From the NCBI GenBank assembly GCA_016987375.1, contig PJRA01000263.1, positions 6,167,179 through 6,231,178 on the forward strand: 64,000 bases of DNA. Direction: 5' to 3'. Shown here piece by piece: positions 49,216 to 61,413 of the stretch. Made by a program: the position numbers and the translations under genes. The DNA comes from Brachionus koreanus (Eukaryota; Rotifera; Eurotatoria; Ploima; Brachionidae). Numbering within the stretch: position 1 is the stretch's first letter; each line of letters starts with the position of its first letter. The notes under the pieces were generated by a model. The model saw only the letters and a program-made list of their open reading frames with translations, did no database searches and had not been told where the DNA came from.

Positions 49216-49794
49216 TCAATTGTTCAATGAATGTAAGTCATAGTTGTGTTCACAGAATTCCCTTTGATCTTTTAAAAAAATTTATTAATTTAATAAAATA
49301 AAAAAATATTGTTCTTATATTTACAAAATAAAAACAAATTATTTTGAAGAAAAACAAAAAACTTACTGTTTAAAATATTTTGGACATCAATTATATCGTC
49401 TGTTCCGTTTAAAACAGACTCCATTAGTTGAGAACTTTTAAGCGCTGGCAATCGACTTACTTTCGATGAAAATTTTTTTTCCATCTCAAATATAAAAGGC
49501 GCATACAAACCACGACTTGTTCTTATGGAAGATAGAAGGTTTTTTTCTTGACATTTTGTAAACTTTTTTTAAATAAAAAAACAATAAACAAAGATTACTA
49601 AGAATTACATTTTTTTCTTGATATTCAAGTTTATTGCCTGGTGATAGATCAGATTTTACATTAAAAAATCTATACATTAAAAAAATATTGTTAAACTAAG
49701 TTTTGGCGATTTTAAAAATTAAATACCCATGTTTAAAAGTATCATGTACACCAAAATCATTTTCTTTAAAATTGGAATTTTTTAAGTTTTCCAT
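49216..49794 (-). CDS. POMP: Proteasome maturation protein (Ump1/POMP)
   Basis: Chaperone for 20S proteasome assembly. Four short exons (49794-49727, 49669-49609, 49562-49367, 49268-49216) give 125 residues (141 in human). Alignment runs without gaps through the core: FGVHDTFKHG/FFNVKSDL matching FESHDLLRKGFSCVKNEL, EKNFTKCQEKNLLSSIRTSR, GLYAPFIFEMEKKF matching GLFAPLKLQMEFKA, RLPALKSSQL and DDIIDVQNILN matching DETIGFEDILN. The final 17 residues after ILN are unlike the vertebrate end. Two of the exons are 53 and 61 nt. Confidence 0.9.
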
Positions 49795-50218
49795 TATTTA
49801 GTTTGATCGTTTTTTGTTTTTTTCATAAATAAATACCAAATTTTGCTGAATGTAATGAAATCATTAAGTAAATTTTGCTTGAAAAGAAAATATATATTTT
49901 CCTTTTGCTATACATACATGAATTTATACGTTTTTTTAAAAATATTTGTAAAGTTGGTTTAGAATATTGCCAGACAAACTAGTTTGAGCTAACTTATAAT
50001 AAATATTTAGAGATTTTAATTATAATTTTAGCTCTCTCAATATTTTCAATTCTCTAAATAATACACATAATCAAAAACGTTTATTTGAAAATTTTTGTTC
50101 GAATTAGATTGTGACCATTAAAAAATTTATATCTTTTATAATCCATCTTATTTTTTGTATTTTAATTAAAATTTAGTTATTTTTTTTACTAGAGTATAGT
50201 TTAAGATTATTCTAAAAA
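49795..50218. promoter_or_regulatory. Shared upstream region of POMP and RPL27
   Basis: 424 bp separate two divergent housekeeping genes, so both promoters lie here. Pyrimidine tracts (for example TTTTTTTTACTAGAG, about 50179-50193) precede the RPL27 start, but no element can be assigned with certainty. Confidence 0.45.
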
Positions 50219-50682
50219 ATGGGTAAGATAATGAAACCTGGCAGAGTAGTATTGGTACTCGGCGGTAGATATACTGGAAGAAAAGCTGTTGTTGTTAAAA
50301 GTTATGATGAAGGTTCAGGAGATAGACCATATGCTCATTGTTTAGTTGCTGGTGTAGATCGTTATCCTCGAAAAGTTACTAGAAAAATGGGTAAAAAAAA
50401 AGTTGAAAAACGATCCAAGATTAAACCATTTGTAAGAGTGGTTAATGCAAATCATTTAATGCCAACAAGATATTCTGTTGAAATTAATTTTGACAAAAAT
50501 AAGGTCAACAAAGATATATTTAAAGATCCTGGTTTAAAAAGAAAGGCTAAAAGTGATGTCAAGACTAAACTAGAAGAAAGGTGAGAATTATTGTTTATAG
50601 AAATTAAACATGATTTTAAATTTTTAAATTAAGATACAAAACCGGAAAAAATAAATGGTTTTTCACAAAACTCCGATTTTAA
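50219..50682 (+). CDS. RPL27: 60S ribosomal protein L27 (eL27)
   Basis: Two exons (50219-50580, 50634-50682) encode 136 residues, the normal eL27 length. The KOW motif is [18 protein letters not shown]; the core reads [40 protein letters not shown] and RYSVE. The short last exon gives the conserved end [16 protein letters not shown]. The donor is GTGAGA and the intron is 53 nt. Confidence 0.97.
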
Positions 50683-52583
50683 AATTTTCAATTTAGTTTT
50701 TTTTTGAACAAAGATAATTCAATAAAATTTCTGAATTGATATTTTTAATTTTAATTCATAAATTTCCAAATTAAATCACTTAATTTGCAAAAAAAAATAT
50801 TGCATAGCCTTTTTTCAGCATCGTCAAATGTTTGAATCAACCGAAATTGTATCATTGACAAAAAAAATTTCTAATACCTTTTCATGAATTTTTACTGTTT
50901 AAATTATATGCTCTGGGAATTTATTTAATAAGTGGCACTTTTATTCTTTAAAAACAGAGAAAATTTAAAAATTATTTTATTTGTTTATGTACATCGAACT
51001 AGTGCTTTTATAATAAGATTACATTAGTTTTTAGGTCTAGACATTTACAAATTATAATTTGATAAATAAATAAACAGGATCAAAAAAATTAAAGCGGAAA
51101 TTTTTTGAAGACTTTTAGATTAACTAAAAACTAATTTAGTTTTATTACAATCAATTGTGAATTTGATAAAAAGAAGTGATAAAAAAATACAATTAACATA
51201 TATTGACATGTTAATAGATTGGCTTAATTTATTTTGTTCTCTAATTCAGTATTTTATTTCATTGTTGAAAGAATTAATCGAGTCTATAATATCTGCATAT
51301 TATAAATAAAGTATGTTCAAAATTTGTAAATTTTAAAATTTTCGAAAAAAAGAAAAATAAACTGATGTATAAAAGGCTTATAATAACTTCCGTACATTAG
51401 TGTTGCTTTTACTACAGAGTTGTACATTTTGAGTTTTGTTTCCTTGCTATAGCTGGTTGATTTCCAAGCTGGTCGGAGTCTAGCAAAGGTAATCTTTGCT
51501 TTAGCAAGTCTTTTCTTAATGTCTCTTTGTGCTCCCATTGTTGTACTAATGGTGCTTCCTAAGTATGTTAATTCGTTTACACACTCGACTTGTGAATCAT
51601 CAATGGTGATTGTGGTGTCCAATTTAGTGTTTATGCACATTACTTTTGTTTTGGCCACATTTATTTCGAGTCCAGTTGGTTTAGCGTTGTTCGCCAAATC
51701 TTGTGTTTTCATATGCATATGTCTGCAATATGAACCCAAAATATTAATTAAATTTAGCCTTAGAAATTAAATTTTTTCCAAGTTTTTTTCGTAAAATAAA
51801 ATTCTTGTTTGAGATATTATAATCTTCTATTTGATATTTTAATGCAATAATGTTAACTTTTTTATATCTACTCATTGCCTTTATATTATGTTTTATCGGG
51901 TCTTATTTCTTCTGTCTAAATTAGATAATATAAAATTCTAGCTATTAATGCATGATATATTTTTAATTTGACTTTTATTGACCAAGACAATTTAAAACAT
52001 CCTAAATAAAACGAAGAATATAAAAAATAAAATCAGCTTATTTTCTTATTTATTTAATCGAAACTAATCATGATAATTTATTTAGTATTTTGTATCTAAA
52101 GCCAATGTTAAGTTTATGAACAAATCTATCTATATATATATTGAGATAAATCATAATATATAATCTGATATAAATACTTAAAAAATAAAAATTCTTCTTA
52201 ACATCTTAAAAATGAAAAATTATGAATTTATAGAAACAAAATCGCAATATAATAAATTTAGTTATACAAACCATTCAGTTCAATTAATGACTTAAAATTA
52301 GGGCCTATTTTTAAGTGTCAAAATAAATAATACACAAGAAGGTATCTGTCAATTTCATTAAAAGAAATTGTTTTTTTTATTTCTCATATTTAAATTGAGT
52401 TTTATTTTTTTTTTAAATTTAATTTTAAAATGACAAATATTATCTCTTTAGTGTTGTTAATAAATTTTTTTCTTCAAAAAGTATTATTTTATTATCAGTT
52501 TAAAAAATTTGTAAAAAAAAACAAATTCTAGATTTTATTATTATCTTATATTCTTACAAATTTGTTGGTAATAAAAAGGAATT
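50683..52583. other. Intergenic, contains a LINE relic
   Basis: About 1.9 kb between RPL27 and the convertase gene. Apart from the reverse-transcriptase fragment near 51.4-51.7 kb I see no gene. Poly-A/T tracts are frequent. Confidence 0.55.
51392..51739 (-). mobile_element. LINE reverse-transcriptase C-terminal fragment
   Basis: An open frame of about 115 codons that reads like the end of the RT domain of a non-LTR retrotransposon: LEINVAKTKVM, the LTYLGSTIS motif, DIKKRLAKAKITFARL, WKS-TSYSKETKLKMYNSVV and KATLMYG. The frame loses resemblance straight after LMYG, and nothing like the catalytic YADD box or endonuclease is found upstream, so it is truncated at both ends. Base composition (more GC) differs from the flanks. 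Exact clade not assigned. Confidence 0.85.
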
Positions 52584-55500
52584 ATGCATAAAAAAATTTC
52601 GCTCAAGATTTTTACATATCTAATTTTTATAATAAATACAAATTTGATCAAAAACATTTCATATGATGGAATTAATATCGTTGATCAAGATCTCGAAAAG
52701 TTTACATTGGATTTGGCTATTAAACTTAAAAAAGAATTTTCGGATGATCCTGTTTCGGATCTTTTTGCTGCATCATATGATCTCAGAAAAATTGCAAGGG
52801 TTTGATTTTTTATAAATCAGCTAGAAAAAAAAATTTAAGTCAATTTTTTTAGATTAACGACCTTGATAGTAGCTTATTTCATTTTAAATTTTCTCAAAAA
52901 GAAATATATGCCAGAAGTGCTAATCATCAATTATCAGAATTAAATTCAACACTGAAAAAGAACAATGAAGTCAAAAAATTTAAACGTAATATTCATGAGA
53001 GTATTAATTACATCAAAAGTGATGATAGAGTAGAATATGTTTTACCGCAGCGATACCTTGTTAGAAATAAAAGAAGTTTCTTTGATAAAAATGTGAAAAC
53101 ACTGGGTAATATAAAAAATGGTCTTTCAATTTTGTTTAATTAATCAAATAACATTACATTTCAAAAACGGAATGAGAATAATAAAATTATGATAATAAAT
53201 AATTGATATTTAAATTATACGAAAAGCATTTAAATTTCAAGTTATTTTATTATTGTTAATTTAATTTGAAAAATGATTACAGTAATTATCGATACGAATT
53301 ACTGTAATGCTTTGCATACCGGTTCATAAAATTTAACTTATGGTTTTGGGAACTATATGGCCCTAATTACGAAATTTTTAATAACTTATCTTTAAAAAGC
53401 ATTTCATGACATTTTAAAGATAAGTCATAATTTGAACCCAGGTCTTATAACAAACCAAACATGCTTTTAGGCCATGTAGTTAATTTTGAGTGCCACATAT
53501 TTTATGCTGCATACATTAGAACCGTTTTTCGATATATCTAAGAATTTTTTTTTAGACACTGAGAAATGTCTATTAAAAAGTAAATATATTTACTAAAATG
53601 AAATACAATTTGAAACAAGTCAATTAGTTTATCTTGTCTTTTTATTTTTATTTTTGTAGATAAAGTTTTCAAAAAATATTTGAAACAATATTTGAAAACG
53701 CAAAATTACATTGAATCAAATGAAGAAAAAAAAAATCAGAACAAGATTTATTTTAATGATATAAACTATGATAAACAATGGTATTTGGTTAATGACGGGA
53801 AATTCAAAATATCTCGTGTTCATGATTTAAATGTAAAAGAGGTTTGGAATCAAGGTTTTACTGGAAAAAATATTTCCATAGTAGTAATTGATGATGGACT
53901 TGATTATAAACATCCAGAATTTCAAGGAAAATATGTAAATATTAATAAATAACTGTTATTTTATAAAACTATCTAATATAAAAGAGACCTGATATTAGTT
54001 ATGATTTAAATGATGAAAATGATTTAAAACATGATCCAATGCCTGCTACTTTTGATAATCAAAACAAGTAAATTAAAGTAAAAGTTGAAGGATTTGATGA
54101 AATAATTGGATTTCAAATTTTTTATAGCCACGGAACAAAATGTGCAGGAGTTGCTGTTGCAACTGGAAATAATTCGATTTGTGGTGTTGGTGTTGCATTT
54201 AATGCTCAAATAGGAGGAATAAGAGTTCTAGATGGAACTGTTACTGATCTTATTGAGGCAAGGGCATTAGCATATAAATCAAAAATTGTCGATATTAAAA
54301 GTGCTTCATGTACAATTACTAAAAAGGATAAAATAAAAAATATTTACAATTAATTTTTAGGGGGTCCAAGAGATGATGGGGCTCACATGGAATATCCTGG
54401 TCCATTTGTTAATATGGCTTTAGACGATGGCGTTAAAAATGTAATTTTTTATATTTGCAGATTTTTTATTGATATTTTAGAATTAAATAATTAAAAAAAA
54501 AAACAATATTTTAATTTAGACTTTATTTAGGGAAGAAATGGTAAAGGGACCTTGTATGTATGGGCTTCTGGAAACGGTGGTGGTAACGATGATGACTGCT
54601 CTTGTGATGGATATGCCTCACACTGGAATATTATCTCAATAGGCTCTATAAATCATAAAGGATTAATTCCTTATTTCATGGAGCTTTGTCCTTCTACTAT
54701 GGCAGTTGTTTATTCAGGAGGAGAAAACAATATAAATGGAGATGATGACGATCCTGGTGTTAGAGTAGTTACCACTGACGTAAATTTTAATTAGGAATTT
54801 TTCAAATTATTTTAAAATTATTCATTAGGTACGAGGAAAATGTTCTACAACATTTCAAGGTACATCGAGTGCTGCTCCAATTGCTGCAGGAGCTTTTGCT
54901 CTAGTTTTGGAAGCGAATCCAAATTTATCAAACAGAGATGTAATGCATCTAATAGCTCGAACAGCAAGAGTCCCAAATTTGGAAGATGTTTCTGGGTGGA
55001 TAGTTAATGGTGGGAGATATCATATTAATGAAAAATATGGATTCGGAGTTTTGGATATTGGACTGATGATTCAACAAGCTCAAAATTGGGAAAATATTCC
55101 AGAAAGAAAAGATTGTAAAATAGATTATTTAGGAATTTATCCGTAACTTGAATCTTGGTTTTTTTATACAAAAGATTAAATAATTTTTAAAAGTGAAATA
55201 ACGTCTGGATCAAAGAAAATAGTAAAAGTTAGTAGCCACAGCTGCACTGATATTGATTTTTTAGAGCATGTTGTAGCTAATATTTCATTGGACTATTCCG
55301 TTAGAGGCAATATAAAATTGACATTAATATCCGCACACGATACTCCTTCTGAAATACTTTCTTTTCGTAAGAACGACCATAGTAAAAAAGGTAAAATTTT
55401 TAAAATAAAAATGTATTATTGAATTTTGGGCAATGTTAAATTTTAGTATAAAATTTACAGTCAGAAAAAGTAAAAACGATATAATTTTTTCCAAATTGTG

Positions 55501-56122
55501 CAAAAATAGTTCTGCTGAAACGAATTCTAAGATTTTACATTGCCGAATTTTGTGAAATTTGATACAATAGAAAAATAACCAAAAAAAATCTAATAACTTT
55601 TTAAAGTTTAAAATTTAGTTTTATAAATTCAAAATACTACAGCAAAGTTACATTATCAATAAAATTTTGGCAATACAGTGAAAATTTAGCACGAATAAAA
55701 TTTTTATACATTAAAATTAAGTAAATTTAGTAAGTGAAAAGTTTAGCAATATTCTAACATTTATTTTTCGACAGTTGTACCAAATTTCTCAAAAAAATAT
55801 TGTTTAAATCTTTTTAAAATCAATCTATAAAGGTATAAAAGATTTTCCATTTATGACTGTATTCAATTGGGGAGAAAATCCTAGAGGTATATGGAAATTA
55901 TTAATTGAATCAAAACAAGATTTTAGGAATGCAACTGGAAAATTGAAAAGTTTTTCATTAAGATTTTTTGGAATAAAACAAAATAGAAAAAGAACAATAA
56001 ACGAAAGATACAAAGATTTTAAACATAAAACATATTTTCCTGATAAAGAAACAATTAAAAAAATTTATGAAAAAGAACTAATAGAATCCAGAAAGATAAA
56101 AATAAAAAGAAATAGCAAATAA
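52584..56122 (+). CDS. Furin/PC-type proprotein convertase (subtilisin-like, soluble)
   Basis: Kexin-family serine protease that cleaves precursors after basic pairs in the secretory pathway. Ten exons (52584-52799, 52853-53105, 53660-53934, 53985-54067, 54128-54309, 54361-54440, 54531-54779, 54829-55142, 55194-55390, 55833-56122) give about 712 residues. Signal peptide, then a prodomain ending in the self-cleavage site RNKR|SF. The catalytic triad is Asp in [12 protein letters not shown], His in NHGTKCAG and Ser in QGTSSAAP. The oxyanion residue is Asn (WASGNGG), as in furin and PC1, not Asp as in PC2. [14 protein letters not shown] and [12 protein letters not shown] resemble furin; a P domain follows ([32 protein letters not shown]). 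No membrane anchor or Cys-rich region; the C-terminus is short and basic. Two introns are long: 53106-53659, containing a tRNA-like repeat, and 55391-55832. Confidence 0.9.
53280..53500 (-). mobile_element. tRNA-like SINE insertion inside a convertase intron
   Basis: On the minus strand an A-box-like TGGCCTAAAAGCATG (53474-53460) is followed 35 nt later by a B box GGGTTCAAATT (53439-53429). Just beyond is a perfect inverted repeat, ACTTATCTTTAAAA (53384-53397) and TTTTAAAGATAAGT (53412-53425), with a 14-nt loop. The host intron is 554 nt, about ten times the usual length here. Boundaries are approximate; it shows no obvious relation to the SINE at 28.4 kb outside the tRNA-like part. Confidence 0.5.
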
Positions 56123-56782
56123 TTATAAATAATATATATTTTTTAATTAATTATTTTATTAAAATAAAATTGAAGAGAATTTTTATTTTAAATTTTTTTC
56201 ATTATAATTTAAACAAAATATTGTATAAAATCATTTATTATAAGTTTTTTTTTAAATTTGTAATTTAATTTTAGTTTAGTTACTTTTGTTAAGATAATAA
56301 TTTCTTAAATTTTAATCAAAAAAGACCGCTTTTTGCTTATTTTAATAATTTATTGCTTAAATCATTATAATATTGGAGTCATAAATTTAGTATAATAATA
56401 TGATTCTAACAAATTATGCAATTAATTATTTAAAAAGCTTTATGTACAAAATTTTGCAAAGAGACTTGCTTTTTTTTTTATTAAAAATTACAAAAATTAA
56501 TGCTATCATCAAACCAATAGACTGAAAATAAATCAGATTTTCGAAACATTTACTAAATTTCTAATTAATATTTTAAAGAAAAGTTGAATTTAACTAAGGA
56601 TTTAATTTTTTTAGAAAATTTAAATATGAAAAAAATATAAATTTTAAGTTATATTCAGAAGTTATCAATCAAACGAAAAAAGAGAGATATATATATATTT
56701 TATTTATTTATTTATTTATTTATCTAAACGATTATTAAAAAGTTGTCAATTCTTGGCTCTTCTTTTTTTCATTAATATTAAA
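56123..56782. other. Intergenic with simple repeats
   Basis: AT-rich spacer; an AT run followed by about six TTTA units lies at 56687-56722, just upstream of the next gene. No gene seen. Confidence 0.6.
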
Positions 56783-59700
56783 ATGCAAAAAAAATTTCAA
56801 GTGTATGATTGGTTCAAAACTCTAGACGGTGCGAAGAGAATTGATTTTTTAAACGGTATGCTCCATTTATGCTTTCCATTAGAACTTCGATTTTTAGGAT
56901 CTTGTATTGAAGAACTAGCGCGTAAAGACTATTTATATCTTCGTGATGCTGAATTAAAAGCTAATTCGATTCAAGAGATACAGCAATTTAAAGATATATG
57001 TGATAAAATTACGCGTAGTAAAATGATTGTTACCATGGCTTTATTAGCCTCGAATAATTATGAATGTGCTCGCTTACTTTTTGAATTCTTGAACATTGAC
57101 ATTTGCCAAACAATTGACAAAATGAAATCAATCTATATGGATGCAAAAATAGCTGATGAATTTTTGCTACTTTTGACAATGGCTGCCAATCATCCCGCAT
57201 TTGATTTTCAGATGAAAACTAAAATGAGTCATCTGTTTATCACAACAGAGAACAAATTAAAATCTGAAGATATAATCTGCCGAGATAGTGAAAATGAATT
57301 TTGCCTTTGTGAAAAATCAAAATACAAAATACTTATGGAAAAGAACATTATGAATAATTGTCTGGAAAATAACGAGTTTGACAAGAAAAAAAGTTCATTA
57401 ACCGATGAGCCAACAAAAGTTGATAATAATAATAATAAAAATAACAAAGGATCTTTTGATTCAACTGTTATTTCAAAGCCAGTATTCAAAACGTCATTGT
57501 CTTCATCTTCAATTTCTTCTTCCAACACATCTTTAGTAGATAATGCCAAAATCGATTCAGAAATTATAGAAGAAAAGGAAATTATCAAAAATCCCAATGT
57601 AGAACAAAATTCAAATTTAGATACTTTTATTGAGTCAATAACTTTTGAAGGGGTTCGATCGATAAAAGGAACAGATAACTACAAATTTTCAATTAAGGTA
57701 TCATAAATAAATCAATTAAGGTGTCTTTATAAATTTTAATTTTAAACTTTAACAGATTCACTGGTCTGATTTGATTTCGAGCGAAATACATAAAACCTAC
57801 TCTGAAATATGTGATTTCAATAAAAGAGTATACTTTATTTTCTAAAAAATTAGATAAGAAAAAAATGTAATAATTATTAATAAGTTAACCAAAATGTTTC
57901 CTAATGAAATAGGTAATTTAATGGAAATTAATTCATTAGATTCAAAAGAAGATCAAAAAGAAGACTTTGTAAAAGAAATGCCGCTAGTTGCAGACTATTG
58001 CGAGTACAAAAATATATTATTTTTAAATTAAAATTTAAAATTTTGAATATTTAGCAAATTAGCAAAGTTACCAAAAGAAATTTTCAAGTCTGATCTTTTC
58101 AAAACATTCTTTATAAGGGATTTTCATAATAATATTAAAAGAGAAAAGCCCGATGATAATATTCGAAATGAAAAATGTGATTTGGAAAATTCACTGGAAA
58201 AAAAAGCCGAATTTGACGACGTCTTAACATGTGAAAATAAATTAATTAAAAAAGAAAATACTGATCATGACAGAGATTCAATCTCTAATAGCTCAAAAAA
58301 AAATGTTACAATTAGTGTTGCAAGTGTTTTTAACCAAAAGCAAAAAGAAATCTTTCAAGGTATAAATCAAATGGGAGTTTCTAAAGAAAATGAAAATGAG
58401 AATCAAAAAAATAAAATTTTTCAAAATCAAATACAAAATCACACCATCAACCAATATCAGTTGCATAATTTTCAACCTATACTAAATGCGGAGATTTCAT
58501 CACCAACAAGTGATCATTTAGGACCATTAGGCCCCCAATATCAATGTCAAAACATAAATCCTTCGGGCTCTTTGAACAATAGTCGCTGTAGTTCACCTTG
58601 GATAGTAATGCAAACTTCACCCCAACTTTTTAATAATTATCAGAATCATGGAAACATGCTAATGCAAAATTTTAATAATAATCAAAAGCAAGGCGCTAAA
58701 CATCCAAATAGCAGTTCAAAAGAATCAAAACAAATGAATACAAATAATGATGAAGTAAGATATATAAGCTTAAAATTAGCTTTAACATTAGAAGTTTCAT
58801 AGAAACTTATCCGTTCTAAAAAAAATTAAGAGTTAGTATGAGAATTTTTAACAAACAATGTTTGATTAACTAAATTTAGATTATATTATTTAAAAAAAAT
58901 ATATAATTTTTTGTTCTCTTAAAAAACATTTAGACGAAAAAGAAAACTCTTTGTCTTCTAGTGTTAAATGAAGGTATCTTAGACATAATTTATTTAAATA
59001 AATTAAGCTTCTCTTACGTTATGTTTTGGATAACAATAATTCGAATGTTTTAAATCAGATATCACCAAGCAATAATCAAGAATCAAAATCTACATTAAAA
59101 AGTTTGAGAAATAATTTAGAAATAAAAAAAAATAATCAAAAGCAAAAAAACTTAACAAGCCAACAAATTCAGGGTTCAATTCAAACAACCAACTTACAAT
59201 TAACTGATCAAACAAATAATAATCAACAAATAAATTCGAGCATTTCTTCATCACCAAAAGCAAATGCGATTAATACAAGGTCATCTTCATCATGTTCGAC
59301 TTCTTCTTATCAAACTCCACCACCTAACCAACAACAGCATATTTACAATAATCAATTTCAAACAAACATCATGACAACACATTCTTTAAAACAATTTTCT
59401 TCGCCTTTAAATATAATGCCTACTACTTCTCAATTGATAAATCAGAATCAGCTCACTCAAAATCAAGGACATCAAAATTATATTCCATATAATAATCCTA
59501 GTCAACTTCCATCATCTTCTAAGATAAAACATTCACAAGTACCTCTAGTTTTGGCACCAATCGTATCAAAAACAGCATCTAATATGCCAATCGGATTAGG
59601 TTTGAATCAATTTGGACAGACTACTATGTTTCCACCAAACATTCCAATTATACCAAATCTGCTTCAACCAACAACAACTTTACCTATTTCACAAATCGGT

Positions 59701-61413
59701 CCAGTTCAAAATCAAGAATCGATTCGAAGTCCATCGCTTCAAGGGAATACATCATCTTTTTTTTCAAATAATAAAAATGAATTAACTATGACAAATGCTA
59801 AAACCAACAAGATAAATGAAGATTTATCAGTTAAAAAATTGCTTAAAGTTCCATTAACAACATCAGAAGATGAAGAAATAACAAGTTCGAAAACTGAAAA
59901 TCATGATGATCGTCTCAAAGACAAATTCGTTGAATTTGAAGTCGAAGATCTTGACGAAGAAAATAAATCAAATCGAGACATTTATGAAGAAAAAAATGAT
60001 AAAAACAGCTTGGAGAAAAAATATGATAGGAAAAAACAAGATTCAGTTGACAAAGCTTTACTTAATCTGGATCCAGAAAATAGAAAATCTAGTCAAGCTC
60101 TAGTTTCTTCAAATCATCAGAATAATAGTATATCTCCCTCTAAGGAATTAAATTTTGACATTTCAAAAGAATACTACAGAAGATCTGATTCAGGTAATAT
60201 TAAGTTAAAAACAAATGAAATCGATCAAAGCAATTCAAATGTAGAGTTGAAAAATACAGAAGGTCCAGATTCTGACCAAAATACTAAATATTATCCAGTT
60301 AGTGAACATTTATTCTCTAAATCTCCATTAACCGATTTAAAAAACACAAATCAATCTCAAAATCAGGCATTTGCTGGTAATTTGAATAATTTATGCTATC
60401 ATTTTCCATCTTATGGTATGCAAGAAGGTCAGAACATTTTAAATGGTATTGCATTATCAGCTCCACCTTTAAATTCTAAGCATTCCTCATCAAATCCTCA
60501 AAATCAAAATCAATTTGGTCACTCTTTTCAGCATTTTCCTCATTTCAATGCTATTCAACCTGCAATACCAGTTCCATTTCCATTTCCTGCACAATTTTCT
60601 GGACCACATACTCAATTCCAAGCAATTAATCAGGGAGCAACACAAATTCATCAGGCCCATCCAGCACCTTTCTTAATTCCATTTATTCAACCAGTTAGTC
60701 AAGGAGCCACTCAAACTGGGAAATTAACTCCAACACCAGGATCTAGTCCAACTGCATCCCAAATAACACCAAATCAACTAACAATTGAATCTGCTATATT
60801 GAATGAAAGTTCAGCTAATTCAACAAATGTAAATCCACAAAAAAATGCTTCAAATTTATATTATTCACATCAAATTCCTATTTCATCAGGCCAGAGCCAA
60901 ATAAGTGACGGAAATTTTTCAAATTTTAATAATATGATGACTTTTACTTCTGTTTCTTGCCCAAATCAACAAATACAATCTCAACAAAATCTCTTGATGA
61001 TGATGATGGTTGGAAATGGAAATCAAGCACCTAATTTTAATATTGGAAGTCAATCAATGCCTAACAAGAATTTAAATAACGGCTTTCCTAATTTTCAGCA
61101 AAATCACCAAGTTTACAATAATCAAATGGTTTCAACAACGAGCAATAATATAAGCAAAATTCAAAAGACAAAGAAATCATGCTATAACTGTGGTTCTTTC
61201 AATCATACTGCTTATGAATGTAATGAGCCGACATTTGACAATTCCGCGAATTCTATTGGTTTTAAATTAAATTATAAACCGAATTTTTCTACAAACCATT
61301 CTCAAAATGATGTAAAAAATGAAAAAATTATAGGGAGTCCCAAGACAAAACAGCCTAAAAATATTAATAAAAATTCAATACCTTTAAGTTCAAGCCAACG
61401 ACAAGATAATTGA
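56783..61413 (+). CDS. ZCCHC2-like protein (PX domain and CCHC zinc knuckle)
   Basis: Five exons (56783-57697, 57756-57827, 57885-58003, 58055-58754, 59008-61413) join in frame into about 1,403 residues. The N-terminal helical module (YDWFKTLDGAKRIDFLNGML, LCFPLELRFLGSCIEELARK, DEFLLLLTMAANHPAF) is specific to the ZCCHC2/ZCCHC14 family. A PX-like domain follows, split over exons 1-4 (YKFSIKIHWSD, TYSEICDFNKR, LTKMFPNEIG, KLAKLPKEIF). A very long Asn/Gln/Ser-rich disordered region then leads to a single CCHC knuckle near the end (CYNCGSFNHTAYEC). PX rather than SAM favours ZCCHC2 over ZCCHC14. Family members are RNA-associated; ZCCHC14 works with TENT4 poly(A) polymerases. The ATG at 56783 is chosen because the frame upstream has no earlier ATG. 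The exon 4-5 junction (GTAAGA donor, AAG acceptor, phase 0) is inferred from frame only. Confidence 0.87.

Noticed and set aside
52584..56122. PC2 (PCSK2) assignment
   Set aside because: The oxyanion residue is Asn (WASGNGG) whereas PC2 has Asp; several motifs are nearer furin.
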